Below, piece after piece: positions 1-8,406 of a stretch of 64,000 nucleotides of DNA. The translations under genes were made by a program, and so were the position numbers. The notes below the pieces were generated by a model. That model was not told the DNA's origin. It made no database searches and was given only the letters and a program-made list of their open reading frames with translations. The stretch lies in contig CAWIVS010000011.1 of NCBI GenBank assembly GCA_963839685.1, positions 930,001-994,000 on the forward strand. The letters are read 5' to 3'. Source of the DNA: CADEED01 sp963839685. GTDB lineage: Bacteria > Pseudomonadota > Gammaproteobacteria > Steroidobacterales > Steroidobacteraceae. Within the stretch, counting starts at the first letter, position 1. Each line of letters opens with the position of its first letter.

Positions 1-1
1 C

Positions 2-979
2 TCCTGGCTCGAGCAATTTGGCCACGAGGTCTTTGTCGTCAACCCCCGGATGTTCCACTCGACGCCGTGTCCTACCTACCCGGAGATACGGCTGGCGCTG
101 TTTCCGTACCGGAAGCTGTCCAACTGCATCTCCGAATTCAAGCCCGAAGCCGTGCACATTGCGACCGAAGGGCCACTGGGAATGGCGGCGCGTCGCTACT
201 GCATCAAGCGCGGCCTGAGATTCACCACCTCTTATCACACGCAGTTTCCGCAGTACCTGCGTTCGCGGTTTCCGATTCCGACGTCGCTTTCCTACCGGGC
301 GCTGCTGTGGTTCCACGGCGCCGCGACGCATTGCATGGTCAGTACCGAGTCCGTGCGCAACCAGCTCGCCGAGCGCGGTTTCCGTAACCTGGTGCACTGG
401 CAACGCGGCGTCGACACCGATCTGTTCAGGCCGCGCGACAAGAACTTCCTGCAGCTTCCGCGGCCCATTGCCGCGTACGTCGGACGCGTTGCCATCGAAA
501 AGAACATCGATGCCTTCCTGCGCATGAGCTGGTCGGGCACCAAGCTGGTCATCGGCGATGGTCCGGAACTGCCACGCCTGAAGTCCCAGTATCCGAACGC
601 GGTGTATGCGGGGTATCAGTTCGGTGATGCGCTTGCGCAGCACCTCGCGGCGGCCGACGTGATGGTGTTTCCGAGCCTCACGGACACCTTCGGGCTCGTG
701 AATCTCGAGGCCATGGCCTGCGGAGTTCCCGTGGCCGCGTTTCCCGTCGCCGGCCCCATCGACGTCATCGATGACGGCGTCACCGGCGCACTGGACCAGG
801 ATCTGGCAGGCGCGGCCATTCGTGCACTCCTCATCGATCCGCAGGCCTGCCGCGATCGCGCACTGCGATCCGGCTGGGACATGTCTTCGCGCGAGTTCGA
901 GCTGAACCTCGCTCCCTGCCACGGCCAGCGCGTGACGCGCGGCGTCCAGGTCACTGCAAACCTGCGTCAGCCGGTCTGA
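2..979 (+). CDS. Glycosyltransferase family 4 (group 1), 5' end missing
   Basis: The reading frame is open from base 2, so the gene begins before the window. It encodes the C-terminal 325 residues of a GT-B glycosyltransferase that moves a sugar from an NDP-sugar to an envelope glycolipid or glycan acceptor. The N-terminal acceptor half is recognisable by VHIATEGPLG and TSYHTQFPQYL. The C-terminal donor half has the GT4 signature FPSLTDTFGLVNLEAMACGVPV, whose E-x7-E-like glutamates bind the nucleotide sugar. The overall pattern resembles the alpha-mannosyltransferase-like GT4 group. The stop overlaps the next start (TGATG), so it is probably cotranscribed with the methyltransferase. The sugar and acceptor cannot be told from sequence. 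Confidence 0.88.
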   Translation, partial: SWLEQFGHEVFVVNPRMFHSTPCPTYPEIRLALFPYRKLSNCISEFKPEAVHIATEGPLGMAARRYCIKRGLRFTTSYHTQFPQYLRSRFPIPTSLSYRALLWFHGAATHCMVSTESVRNQLAERGFRNLVHWQRGVDTDLFRPRDKNFLQLPRPIAAYVGRVAIEKNIDAFLRMSWSGTKLVIGDGPELPRLKSQYPNAVYAGYQFGDALAQHLAAADVMVFPSLTDTFGLVNLEAMACGVPVAAFPVAGPIDVIDDGVTGALDQDLAGAAIRALLIDPQACRDRALRSGWDMSSREFELNLAPCHGQRVTRGVQVTANLRQPV

Positions 980-1602
980 TGGAAGCAACCCGGGCGAGCA
1001 GCGCGTCGGACACACGCTCGCGCACCGCGGAAATAATGCTCTTCGCGAGCAATTTCCTGCGTCACCCGCACATGCTGGGCTCCATCATCCCGAGCTCGCG
1101 CCATCTGGTGAACGCGGTGCTCGCGCCGATCGATTGGCACCACGCCCGCGTCATCGTGGAGTACGGGCCCGGTGTCGGCACGTTCACCGCGGAGATCCTG
1201 CGCCGCATGCGCAGCGATGCACGACTGATCGTCATCGAAACCAATCTCGAGTTCGTGCAGTTCATGGGTAATACCCTTCTCGACAGCCGGTTGCGCATCG
1301 AGCACGACTCCGCCGAGAACGTGCAATCCGTTCTCAAGCGGATGGCGCTGCAGCGCGCCAACTACATCGTGTCCGGAATTCCACTGGGCAGCATGCCGAA
1401 GAGTCTGCAGGCGGGGATCGCCGCCGCGAGCCGTGATGCGCTCGAGCACGACGGCAGTTTCCTCGTCTATCAATTCACCAGCCGCGTATTGCCGGTGTTG
1501 CGGCAGACGTTCAGCACCGTGCACCGGCAATTCGAAGTGCGCAACTTCCCGCCCGCGCAGGTGTTCGTGTGCCACGGCGATACCTCGGGCAACAAGACGT
1601 AG
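979..1602 (+). CDS. SAM-dependent methyltransferase, phospholipid N-methyltransferase-like
   Basis: A 207-residue class I methyltransferase. Motif I is EYGPGVGTFTAEIL (about residues 60-73) and the acidic motif II is LIVIETN. The N-terminal stretch FLRHPHMLGSIIPSSRHLV is typical of the PmtA-like phosphatidylethanolamine N-methyltransferase group, which also resembles rRNA adenine dimethylases. It is expected to work at the inner face of the cytoplasmic membrane. The ATG overlaps the stop of the upstream glycosyltransferase, which points to a lipid or envelope role. The family is clear; the lipid substrate is inferred. Confidence 0.8.
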   Translation: MEATRASSASDTRSRTAEIMLFASNFLRHPHMLGSIIPSSRHLVNAVLAPIDWHHARVIVEYGPGVGTFTAEILRRMRSDARLIVIETNLEFVQFMGNTLLDSRLRIEHDSAENVQSVLKRMALQRANYIVSGIPLGSMPKSLQAGIAAASRDALEHDGSFLVYQFTSRVLPVLRQTFSTVHRQFEVRNFPPAQVFVCHGDTSGNKT

Positions 1603-1710
1603 ATTGACTCGAAAACTGTCGCGGCTAGGCGACTCGTGCCCGCGCCTGTCAACCGCGCGCATGTTCCGGCGTTACCTCCCCCAGTACATCTCATGAACGG
1701 GGAAGTTCTT

Positions 1711-3597
1711 ATGTTCACCTCAAGGTTAGGCCCGACGCTGGCGCGCCTCGGTTCTCTGGCTTGCGCCCTGCTCATCGCCTCCTGCGGTGGGGGTGGCAGC
1801 AGCAGCAGCAACATGCCCTCCGGCAACAACGGTCCGCAGTCGAGCTGCGCCACGGACTGCGGCACCGTCCTGGTCGCCATCACGGACGCGGACGGCGACT
1901 TCCTCAGCTATACGGTGGATGTCGTTTCGCTCAAGCTCAAACGCGCGAACGGCGCCACGGTAGAAATACTTCCGGCCACGACGCGAATCGATTTCGCCCA
2001 ATACGTCGACCTCACCGAACTGTTCACCGCGGCGACAGTGCCGAGCGGCACGTATGTCGCGGGCACGCTGCGCCTCGACTTCGGCGCTGCGGAGATCACG
2101 GTCGAAAAGGATGGCGCGCCAGTCGCGGCGCAGGTGGTGGATGCAAACGGCAACGCCCTCGGCGTCGTTGACGTCAACGTCACGCTCGACAACCGGCACC
2201 ACCTGATCGTGGCGCCTGGACGGCCGTCGCTGTTCACACTCGACTTCAATCTCGCGGCCACCAACCAGGTGGACCTGGCGACTTCACCCGCGACGGTGAC
2301 AGTGACGCCGGCACTCGTGGCGTCACTCGAACTCGTTGAACAGAAGGATCTGCGGGTGCGCGGGCCGCTGGTCAGTGTCGACAAAGCGGCGGGTACCTAC
2401 GTGGTCGACGTGCGGCCTTTTCACATGCGCAGCATGCGCTACGGCCAGGTGACGGTGCATACCGATACTGACACCTCGTTCGAAGTTGACGGCACGGACT
2501 ACACGGGAAGTGCCGGGCTCGATGCACTGGCGGCAGCGGGCGCGGGGACTCTCACAGCCGCGCGCGGCACGCTGACCACCGCGACGCGCGAGTTCAACGC
2601 CGCGAATGTGTTTGCGGGTACCAGTGTTCCCGGCGCCGGCGTAGACACCGTGATCGGCGATGTCATCGCGCGCAGCGGCGATGTGCTCACCGTGCGCGGT
2701 GCCACGGTGGTGCGCAATAACGACGGCGCCCGCTTTGCGCGCGGCACCGTGCAGGTCACGATCGGCCCGAACACCAAGGTGGTGAAGGGCGGGACCATTC
2801 GCCCGCAGGTGGCGGCTCCCGGGGACATCTCGGTGGGCCAGTCGATCGAAGCATTTGGCGCGGCGACGCCGGTCAGCAGCGCCGCAATGACCGGCGACTG
2901 GACGCTCGATGCGACGGCCGGCCGAGTGCGAATGCATCCGACGTCGATCTACGGTTTCGTGCAGCAGGCGACGACTGGTGCATTGACGATGAGGCTCGAT
3001 TCGATGGCTGGCCGCAGAGTTTCGGCCTTCAACTTCGCGGGCACGGGAATGAGCCTGGCGCAGGACGCCGACCCACTGAACTACGAAGTGGCCACGGGTG
3101 CGCTCACGCTCTCCAATCTCAACACGGGTGAGCCGGCCAAGCTCATTGGCTTTCCGACACCATTCGGCGCCGCGCCACCGGATTTCAATGCCAGGACGGT
3201 CATCGAATTCCGGGCCATGTTCGCGTCGCTCGCGCTCTCGTGGGGCTCCAACGGAACGACGGCGCCGTTCAGCAGCCAGGAAGTGACCGGCCTGTTGCTG
3301 GATCTTGCGAATCCCGACATCGGCCGGGCACATTTCCTGCGTATCGGTCCCCGCGTGGTGGATCTCGAGGCCTTGCCCGCCTCGCCGAGCATCGTGCCCC
3401 CAGGTGACGGGCCGACGGCGTATCTCATCGTCCTGCGCGATGAATCGCATGCGTTCCGTGATTTCGCCGATTTCGTCACGGAGCTTGGTACGAGCCTCAA
3501 CGGCACCACTGCGATGGTCAGCTTCACGGCCAGTGGCTCTTACAACGGTGACAACAATACGTTCACCGCGCGCAGCATCGTCGTGGTTCTGAAGTAG
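1711..3597 (+). CDS. DUF4382 domain lipoprotein
   Basis: A protein of about 628 residues. I chose the ATG at 1711 because GGGGAAG lies 7 bases upstream and the peptide begins with a lipoprotein signal (MFTSRLGPTLARLG, then LLIASC with the lipobox cysteine). A glycine/serine-rich linker follows the cysteine. The N-terminal domain (about residues 45-230) reads TVLVAITDADGDFLSYTVDVVS with FAQYVDLTELF, the DUF4382 pattern. The rest is beta-rich with repeated VxGDVIAR- and VTIGPNTKV-like strands, resembling DUF5666-type repeats. It is probably anchored in the outer membrane. No enzymatic motif is visible and the function is unknown. A GC-rich hairpin follows the stop. Confidence 0.78.
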   Translation: MFTSRLGPTLARLGSLACALLIASCGGGGSSSSNMPSGNNGPQSSCATDCGTVLVAITDADGDFLSYTVDVVSLKLKRANGATVEILPATTRIDFAQYVDLTELFTAATVPSGTYVAGTLRLDFGAAEITVEKDGAPVAAQVVDANGNALGVVDVNVTLDNRHHLIVAPGRPSLFTLDFNLAATNQVDLATSPATVTVTPALVASLELVEQKDLRVRGPLVSVDKAAGTYVVDVRPFHMRSMRYGQVTVHTDTDTSFEVDGTDYTGSAGLDALAAAGAGTLTAARGTLTTATREFNAANVFAGTSVPGAGVDTVIGDVIARSGDVLTVRGATVVRNNDGARFARGTVQVTIGPNTKVVKGGTIRPQVAAPGDISVGQSIEAFGAATPVSSAAMTGDWTLDATAGRVRMHPTSIYGFVQQATTGALTMRLDSMAGRRVSAFNFAGTGMSLAQDADPLNYEVATGALTLSNLNTGEPAKLIGFPTPFGAAPPDFNARTVIEFRAMFASLALSWGSNGTTAPFSSQEVTGLLLDLANPDIGRAHFLRIGPRVVDLEALPASPSIVPPGDGPTAYLIVLRDESHAFRDFADFVTELGTSLNGTTAMVSFTASGSYNGDNNTFTARSIVVVLK

Positions 3598-3608
3598 TGA
3601 CACCGCAC

Positions 3609-3632
3609 GGCCCGCGGCAATCGCCGCGGGCC
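3609..3632 (+). terminator. Perfect 10-bp GC hairpin after DUF4382 gene
   Basis: GGCCCGCGGC and GCCGCGGGCC form a perfect 10-bp stem with the four-base loop AATC, 11 bases after the stop. No U-tract follows, so it may be a transcript-end or stabilising structure rather than a strong intrinsic terminator. Confidence 0.5.
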
Positions 3633-3749
3633 ACCGGCGTGCCGGTTGTCAGTGGCTGCGATGGAGGTGACGGCATTGATCTTGCGGCGCAGGCTGACAT
3701 CATCCCGCCTCCATCTGCGCAAACTGCAGGACGCATGGAAGGATCGGGC

Positions 3750-4619
3750 ATGACTGACCTCGTGAGAGCCGGCCGACGCCGGCAAATGATTCTCGCCATC
3801 GCGATGCTGGGATTTACCGCCGCAGTTGCGAGCGCGGCCGAGCCTTCGGTCAAGCCGATCCGTGCATCGAAAATCATTCTCGTCGGCGATTCAACCGTCG
3901 CAGTGCAGGGCGGCTGGGGCAGCAGTTTCTGCGCCGAACACGTAACCTCATCCGTAGCCTGTGTAAACCTCGCGCGTGGCGGACGCAGCACCGCCAGCTA
4001 CATGGCCGAAGGTTCCTGGAAATTGGCGCTGGCCGAAGCGCACACACCGGGATTCGTATCGACCTGGGTACTCATTCAGTTCGGGCACAACGATCAGCCC
4101 GGCAAGCCCGGTCACTCCACTGATCTCGCCACAGAATTTCCGGCCAACCTGCGCCGTTACGTCAACGAAGCGCGTGAAGTCGGCGCGATCCCCATCCTCG
4201 TCACGCCCCTCACACGCCGTCTGTTCGGTGACGGGCAACTGAAAAACAGCCTCGAGCCGTGGGCGGCCGCGGCAATCCGCGTGGCGGCGGAGATGAAGGT
4301 TCCGTTAGTCGACCTCAATGCCCGCAGCGCCGCCGCGGTTCAGGCCATGGGCCTGGGCGCCGCGAACGAGTTCGCGTCTGCGCCGCCGCCGCCCGAAGTT
4401 GCGGCCGCCGCGGCCAAGGGCAACAGCACTTCCGGCTCGAAAGGCGCGACCGCTCCGGAAGCGAGTGACAAGGCGCCGCCAGTGGAGGGCATGGCGCGCC
4501 CGAAGCTGTCCTTCGACTACACGCACCTGGGCCGCAAAGGGGCTGACTACTTCTCGGCCATGATGGCCGAGGAGCTGGCGAACAAGGTGCCGGAGATGCG
4601 GCCGCTACTGATTCCCTGA
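3750..4619 (+). CDS. Rhamnogalacturonan acetylesterase-like SGNH hydrolase (CE12)
   Basis: A 289-residue secreted esterase that would remove acetyl groups from rhamnogalacturonan. The ATG at 3750 follows GGAAGGA by 6 bases and opens a signal peptide (RRRQMILAIAMLGFTAAVASAA). SGNH blocks in order: block I VGDSTVAVQGGWG with nucleophile Ser, block II NLARGGRSTASY, block III IQFGHNDQPGKPG, and block V DYTHLGRKGADYFS with catalytic Asp and His. These are the hallmarks of the RhgT/YesT family. A linker of about 45 residues rich in Ala and Pro (PPPPEVAAAAAKG...) sits just before block V and is unusual for the family. It lies close to a TonB receptor and a GH78 rhamnosidase, which supports pectin side-chain use. 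Confidence 0.85.
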   Translation: MTDLVRAGRRRQMILAIAMLGFTAAVASAAEPSVKPIRASKIILVGDSTVAVQGGWGSSFCAEHVTSSVACVNLARGGRSTASYMAEGSWKLALAEAHTPGFVSTWVLIQFGHNDQPGKPGHSTDLATEFPANLRRYVNEAREVGAIPILVTPLTRRLFGDGQLKNSLEPWAAAAIRVAAEMKVPLVDLNARSAAAVQAMGLGAANEFASAPPPPEVAAAAAKGNSTSGSKGATAPEASDKAPPVEGMARPKLSFDYTHLGRKGADYFSAMMAEELANKVPEMRPLLIP

Positions 4620-4629
4620 TACGTGATTC

Positions 4630-5065
4630 ATGGACGATCCGTTCAACCTGGAGCGTTTCCTCGACGCACAGGCGAGCACCTACGAGACGCGCGCTCGCGG
4701 AATTGCGCGCCGGCGGCAAGCGCTCGCACTGGATGTGGTTCATCTTTCCGCAGATGCGCGGACTCGGTCACAGCGACCGCGCGCAATTCTTCGGCATCGG
4801 TTCACTCGAAGAGGCGCTGGCGTTTCATTCGGACCCGATCCTCGGTATGCGCCTGCGTGAGTGTGTCGCAGCACTCGTCAAACTACCGGGCAAAAGCGCC
4901 GAGGAGATCCTGGGAAGCGTCGACGCGCTCAAGTTGCAGTCCAGCCTCACCCTGTTTCGTATCGCGGCACCCGGTGAGCCGCTTTTCCAGCGTGCGCTGG
5001 AACAATACTTCGACGGTGCGCTGGATCCGCACACCATCGGGTTGCTGGAGAAAGTGGCGGACTGA
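4630..5065 (+). pseudogene. DUF1810 family protein, one frameshift
   Basis: A small cytoplasmic protein of the DUF1810 family (calpastatin-like fold, function unknown). The start MDDPFNLERFLDAQASTYE is in the frame of 4630. The continuation RALAELRAGGKRSHWMWFIF through FDGALDPHTIGLLEKVAD is in the next frame, ending at 5065. The switch lies at about 4685-4690 and corresponds to a single base. Both segments match consecutive parts of the family and neither carries a stop, so this is either a recent frameshift or a sequence error. It starts 11 bases after the esterase stop, consistent with cotranscription. Confidence 0.75.
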
Positions 5066-5070
5066 AAAAG

Positions 5071-5103
5071 GGGCGGGTGGCAGGAATTCCTCGCCACCCG
5101 CCC
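5071..5103. terminator. Bidirectional terminator between convergent genes
   Basis: GGGCGGGTGGC (5071-5081) pairs perfectly with GCCACCCGCCC (5093-5103), an 11-bp stem with an 11-base loop. Read on the minus strand it is followed by CTTTTTC, so it suits the TonB receptor gene best. It also lies 6 bases after the DUF1810 stop. Confidence 0.75.
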
Positions 5104-5108
5104 GATCA

Positions 5109-8088
5109 TCAGAACTTGAACGTAGCTCCCAGGTTGAAGGTGCGGCCGATCTCGGTCTGGAACAACGTGTCCTCGCGCACGCTGTCGATGAACAGCGTGT
5201 TGCGCTCGTCCGTGATGTTCTGCGCTTCGAAGATCAGCGTGAAGTTGTCGTTGACGATCCACGAGGCAGAGCCATCGACGAACAGGTTGTCCGCGTTGCC
5301 CTGCAGATCACTGCCCGCCGATGCAGGGATGCCGCGAATGTACTTGTCGCGGTACGAACCAGTAAACCGGATGCTGAACCGGCCGTCATCGTAAAACAGC
5401 GTGCCGCTGGCCGAGTCACGCGAGAGATTCACCAGGTCGTTCGTGGTCGAAGAAGTGATCACGCCGTTGGCGCTGGTCAACGCATAGGCGATCTCGGATT
5501 CCACCTGCGTGTAGTTGGCCAGGACGCCGAGCTTGCCGAAGAAGCCATCCCAGAACGTGAACGGCACCTGCGCGTTGAGCTCGAAACCCTTCAGCGGGCC
5601 GCCCGGAGTATTGGCGAACTCGCTGATGTTGAAGATCTCAGTGGGTTGCGCCAGCGTTCCCAGCAACTCGTTTGGCAGGCCCAGCGTGTTGTACACGTAG
5701 GGCGAGGTGATGCGCTGGATGATAGGTTTCGATGTCCTTGTAGAAATAGGCCACCGACAGCAGCGAACCCGGTGCGAAATACCACTCGAGAGCCACGTCC
5801 GCCGTCTTCGCACGGATGGGGTCGAGAAGCGGGTTGTTGAAGACACCCGTGCGCGTCGTGGCGGTGATGCTCTTGGAAGGCGTCAGCGTGGTGATATCCG
5901 CACGGGCGATCACCTTGGAAGCCGACAGCCGCATCAGCAGGTCCGGGGTGAATTCGGCCACCAGGTTGAGGGACGGCAGAGTGTCGTTGTACGAAGTCTC
6001 GACCTCCGTCCGCTGGCCCACGTTCGGATACGGGGCGCCCAGCGGCGCGGGAACCGGGACGTGACCCATCGCGAACTGGTCGGTCTGGACGTAACGCACG
6101 CCGAGGTCGCCGCGGATCGGCACTCCCCAGGCGTCGCCCGAATTGAAAGTGAACACCACAAATAGCCTGTCGTCACCTCTTCGAGCAGCCCACTCTTGTT
6201 CGCGCCGCATTCCACGTTGCAGAACTGGATAGGTGTCGAAGTTGAACGCGTCGCGCCAGGCGCGCGAGTCGACCGCCACCCAGCTTGCCGGCGCTCCCGA
6301 GCCGAACTTGTCGTCCAGATCCTCGATCTGCGTCGTGATGCTCGGCCAGTGTCACGCCCGAAGGCAGCGCCGTAACCGGTGCGAACGCGGGCGCGAGGTT
6401 CGAAACGTGGGTGTCGAAATCGTTCTCACGGTATTGCGCGCCGACTTTCAGGCCGAACATCTCCGTCATCTGCCAGTCGCCGGACAGTTCGAAGGTATTG
6501 ATGTCGGTGATGTTCTCGGATGGCTTGCCTTGCGTCGAGAAGCCGCCCAGCACCGTGGCATCCGCCAGCGGCGGGCCATAGCTGAAGCTGTTCGGATCCG
6601 CGAGGTCGAGGTTGCCGAAGCCGATCAGCGGTGTTTCGCGACCGCCGCGGAAGTCGAGCGTGAAGTTGTCGACGTCGATGGCGTCCAGGAAGGTCTGCAG
6701 GCGCATCGGTCCGTCCCATCGCGAGAGCGAACGTCCGGCGCGCGCGTTCATGCTGAAGTTGTCGTTGAAGCGGTGTTCGAAATCCAGGTTGACCTGCTGG
6801 AACTTCGAGACGAACTGGTCGACGAGACCTTCCGAACGCACATCGACGCCATCGAACACGGCGTATTCCACCGAGCCCTTGTCGTCGAACTGGATGTCGC
6901 GCACCGACACCATGGGCTGGCCGTTTTGCGCGAGGCTGCGTCCGAAAGAGAGACCGAGGATGTAGTTATCGCGTCGTTCCACCTGGTATTTCGACATCAG
7001 GCCGTCGATCGACAGCGTGGTGTTGTCGCTCGGCTTCCACTGGAAAGTCAGCGTGCCGCCGGTGCGCTCGGTGTCCTGCTCGGAATTCACGTAACGCGGC
7101 AGGCGCGGCAGGAAGGCGCCGCTGCCCGGGACGGTCTCGAAGCCGGCCCGGCGCATGTCATAGATGGTTTGATAGGCCTCGATCGTGCCGGTGCGCGGAT
7201 TGTTGGTGCTGCAGTTGTCGACCGTGGCGCCCTTGGCGCCTTGTGCGGCTGGGGGACGGGCTGATTTCCGGCGCGTTCCAGCCGATCGGCGTGCAGTACG
7301 GCTGCAGGAGGCCGCCATTGACCTGGCCGTTGGTGTTGGCCGCGAGCACGTCAACCGCCGAATAGCCGACTTCGCGGATATTGCGCTTCTGGTAGGCGAC
7401 CGAGGCGAGCACGCCAAACGTTTCGTCGAAGAATTTCCTCGAGTACAACATTGAAGCGCGTGGATCGATGTCTTCGCTGACGGAGTTGAATACGCCGCGC
7501 GCCGTCATCGAGAAGACCTGCTCCTCGACGGTGTCGAAGGGACGCGGCGCGGTCAGATCCACCGTCGCGCCGAGCGAGCCTTCTTCGATGTCGGCCGAGG
7601 GAGTCTTGATGACCTTGAGCTCGGAGAAGATCTCCGTCGGGAAACACGTTGAAGTCGAAGCTGCGGCCGTTGTTGCCGGCGCCATAGATGTCGCTGGAGC
7701 CCATCTGCGCGGCAGCTTCCATGCCGTTGATGCGCACGCGCGTGAACGTGGGTCCAAGGCCGCGCACCGCGATGTTGCGGCCTTCGCCGCCGTCGCCACG
7801 CGACAGCGTGACGCCGGGAATGCGCTGCATCGATTCGGCGAGATTGCTGTCGGGAAACTTGCCGAGGTCTTCGGACTTGATGCTGTCGATGGAGCCGGTG
7901 GTCCTGCGCTTCTCGGCCAGCGCGGAATTGATCGATCCGCGGAAGCCGGTGACGACAACTTCATCGAGTTCCTGCGAATCGCCTTCATCCGCAAGCGCGC
8001 CCTGGCTGGTGATTGCCAGTCCCGCACCCGTCAGCGCGAGACAGATCGCACGCCGCAGCGGCGTGGATGTTTGATCAAACCTTCTCAT
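5109..8088 (-). pseudogene. TonB-dependent receptor (TIGR01782-type), about six frameshifts
   Basis: Outer-membrane receptor, probably for an oligosaccharide from rhamnogalacturonan. The ATG at 8088 follows GGGGG and opens a signal peptide (RRAICLALTGAGLAITSQGALA). Next come a TonB box (DEVVVTGFRG), a plug (LAESMQRIPGVTLSRGDGG, IAVRGLGPTFTRVRINGMEA) and barrel segments ending in FNLGATFKF, the aromatic C-terminus expected for BAM insertion. The protein is complete only if read across single-base shifts near 7640, 7257, 6350, 6222, 6165 and 5737. The first two lie at TTT and GGGGG runs. None of the corrected segments contains a stop. It is divergent from the GH78 gene. Either indel-rich sequence or a very young pseudogene. 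Confidence 0.85.
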
Positions 8089-8406
8089 GGATTCCCCCTT
8101 GTGTGAGTCATATATCCCGCCGCCGATGACTGCTATTGTCGGTACGGCTGGTTGAACATGATCATATTTGCAACATTTTTACCGGAAATGACACCGCATG
8201 AACATCCCTCAGGCGCGAGAAGATTTTTTTCCAATAAGAATCAGTATGTTACGAGCGAAACAGAGGGTCTGTCCACCGGTAGCAACCTGGGAAATCTACG
8301 CCGGATGTCGCGGCGCCGAAACACCGTGGATTTTCCGAGTAGTTAGATGCGCCGGCGACTGGTGCGCACCTGGCCGATTCGTAACATCGCGGAGGCGAGC
8401 GTTGCA
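8089..8406. promoter_or_regulatory. Divergent intergenic region, TonB receptor / GH78
   Basis: 318 bases between two divergent starts. Bases 8155-8255 are markedly A+T-rich (ATCATATTTGCAACATTTTT, GATTTTTTTCC), unlike the GC-rich surroundings, and should hold the promoters for both genes. GGAGG at 8391-8395 serves the GH78 start. A TAGTTAG heptamer lies at 8340-8346. I saw no convincing operator palindrome. Confidence 0.5.

Noticed and set aside
2323..3603. A 426-codon minus-strand frame opposite the DUF4382 gene
   Set aside because: Charged His/Arg-rich text typical of an antisense shadow in high-GC DNA; the plus strand has a lipobox and a domain match.
4623..5840. A long plus-strand frame of 405 codons opposite the TonB receptor
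   Set aside because: It is a shadow of DUF1810 and the minus-strand receptor; its peptide is Arg/Val-rich noise with no family pattern.
8230..8255. A possible third Fur box (CCAATAAGAATCAGTATG)
   Set aside because: The left half matches, but the right half does not complete the palindrome as the sites at 27095 and 59640 do.
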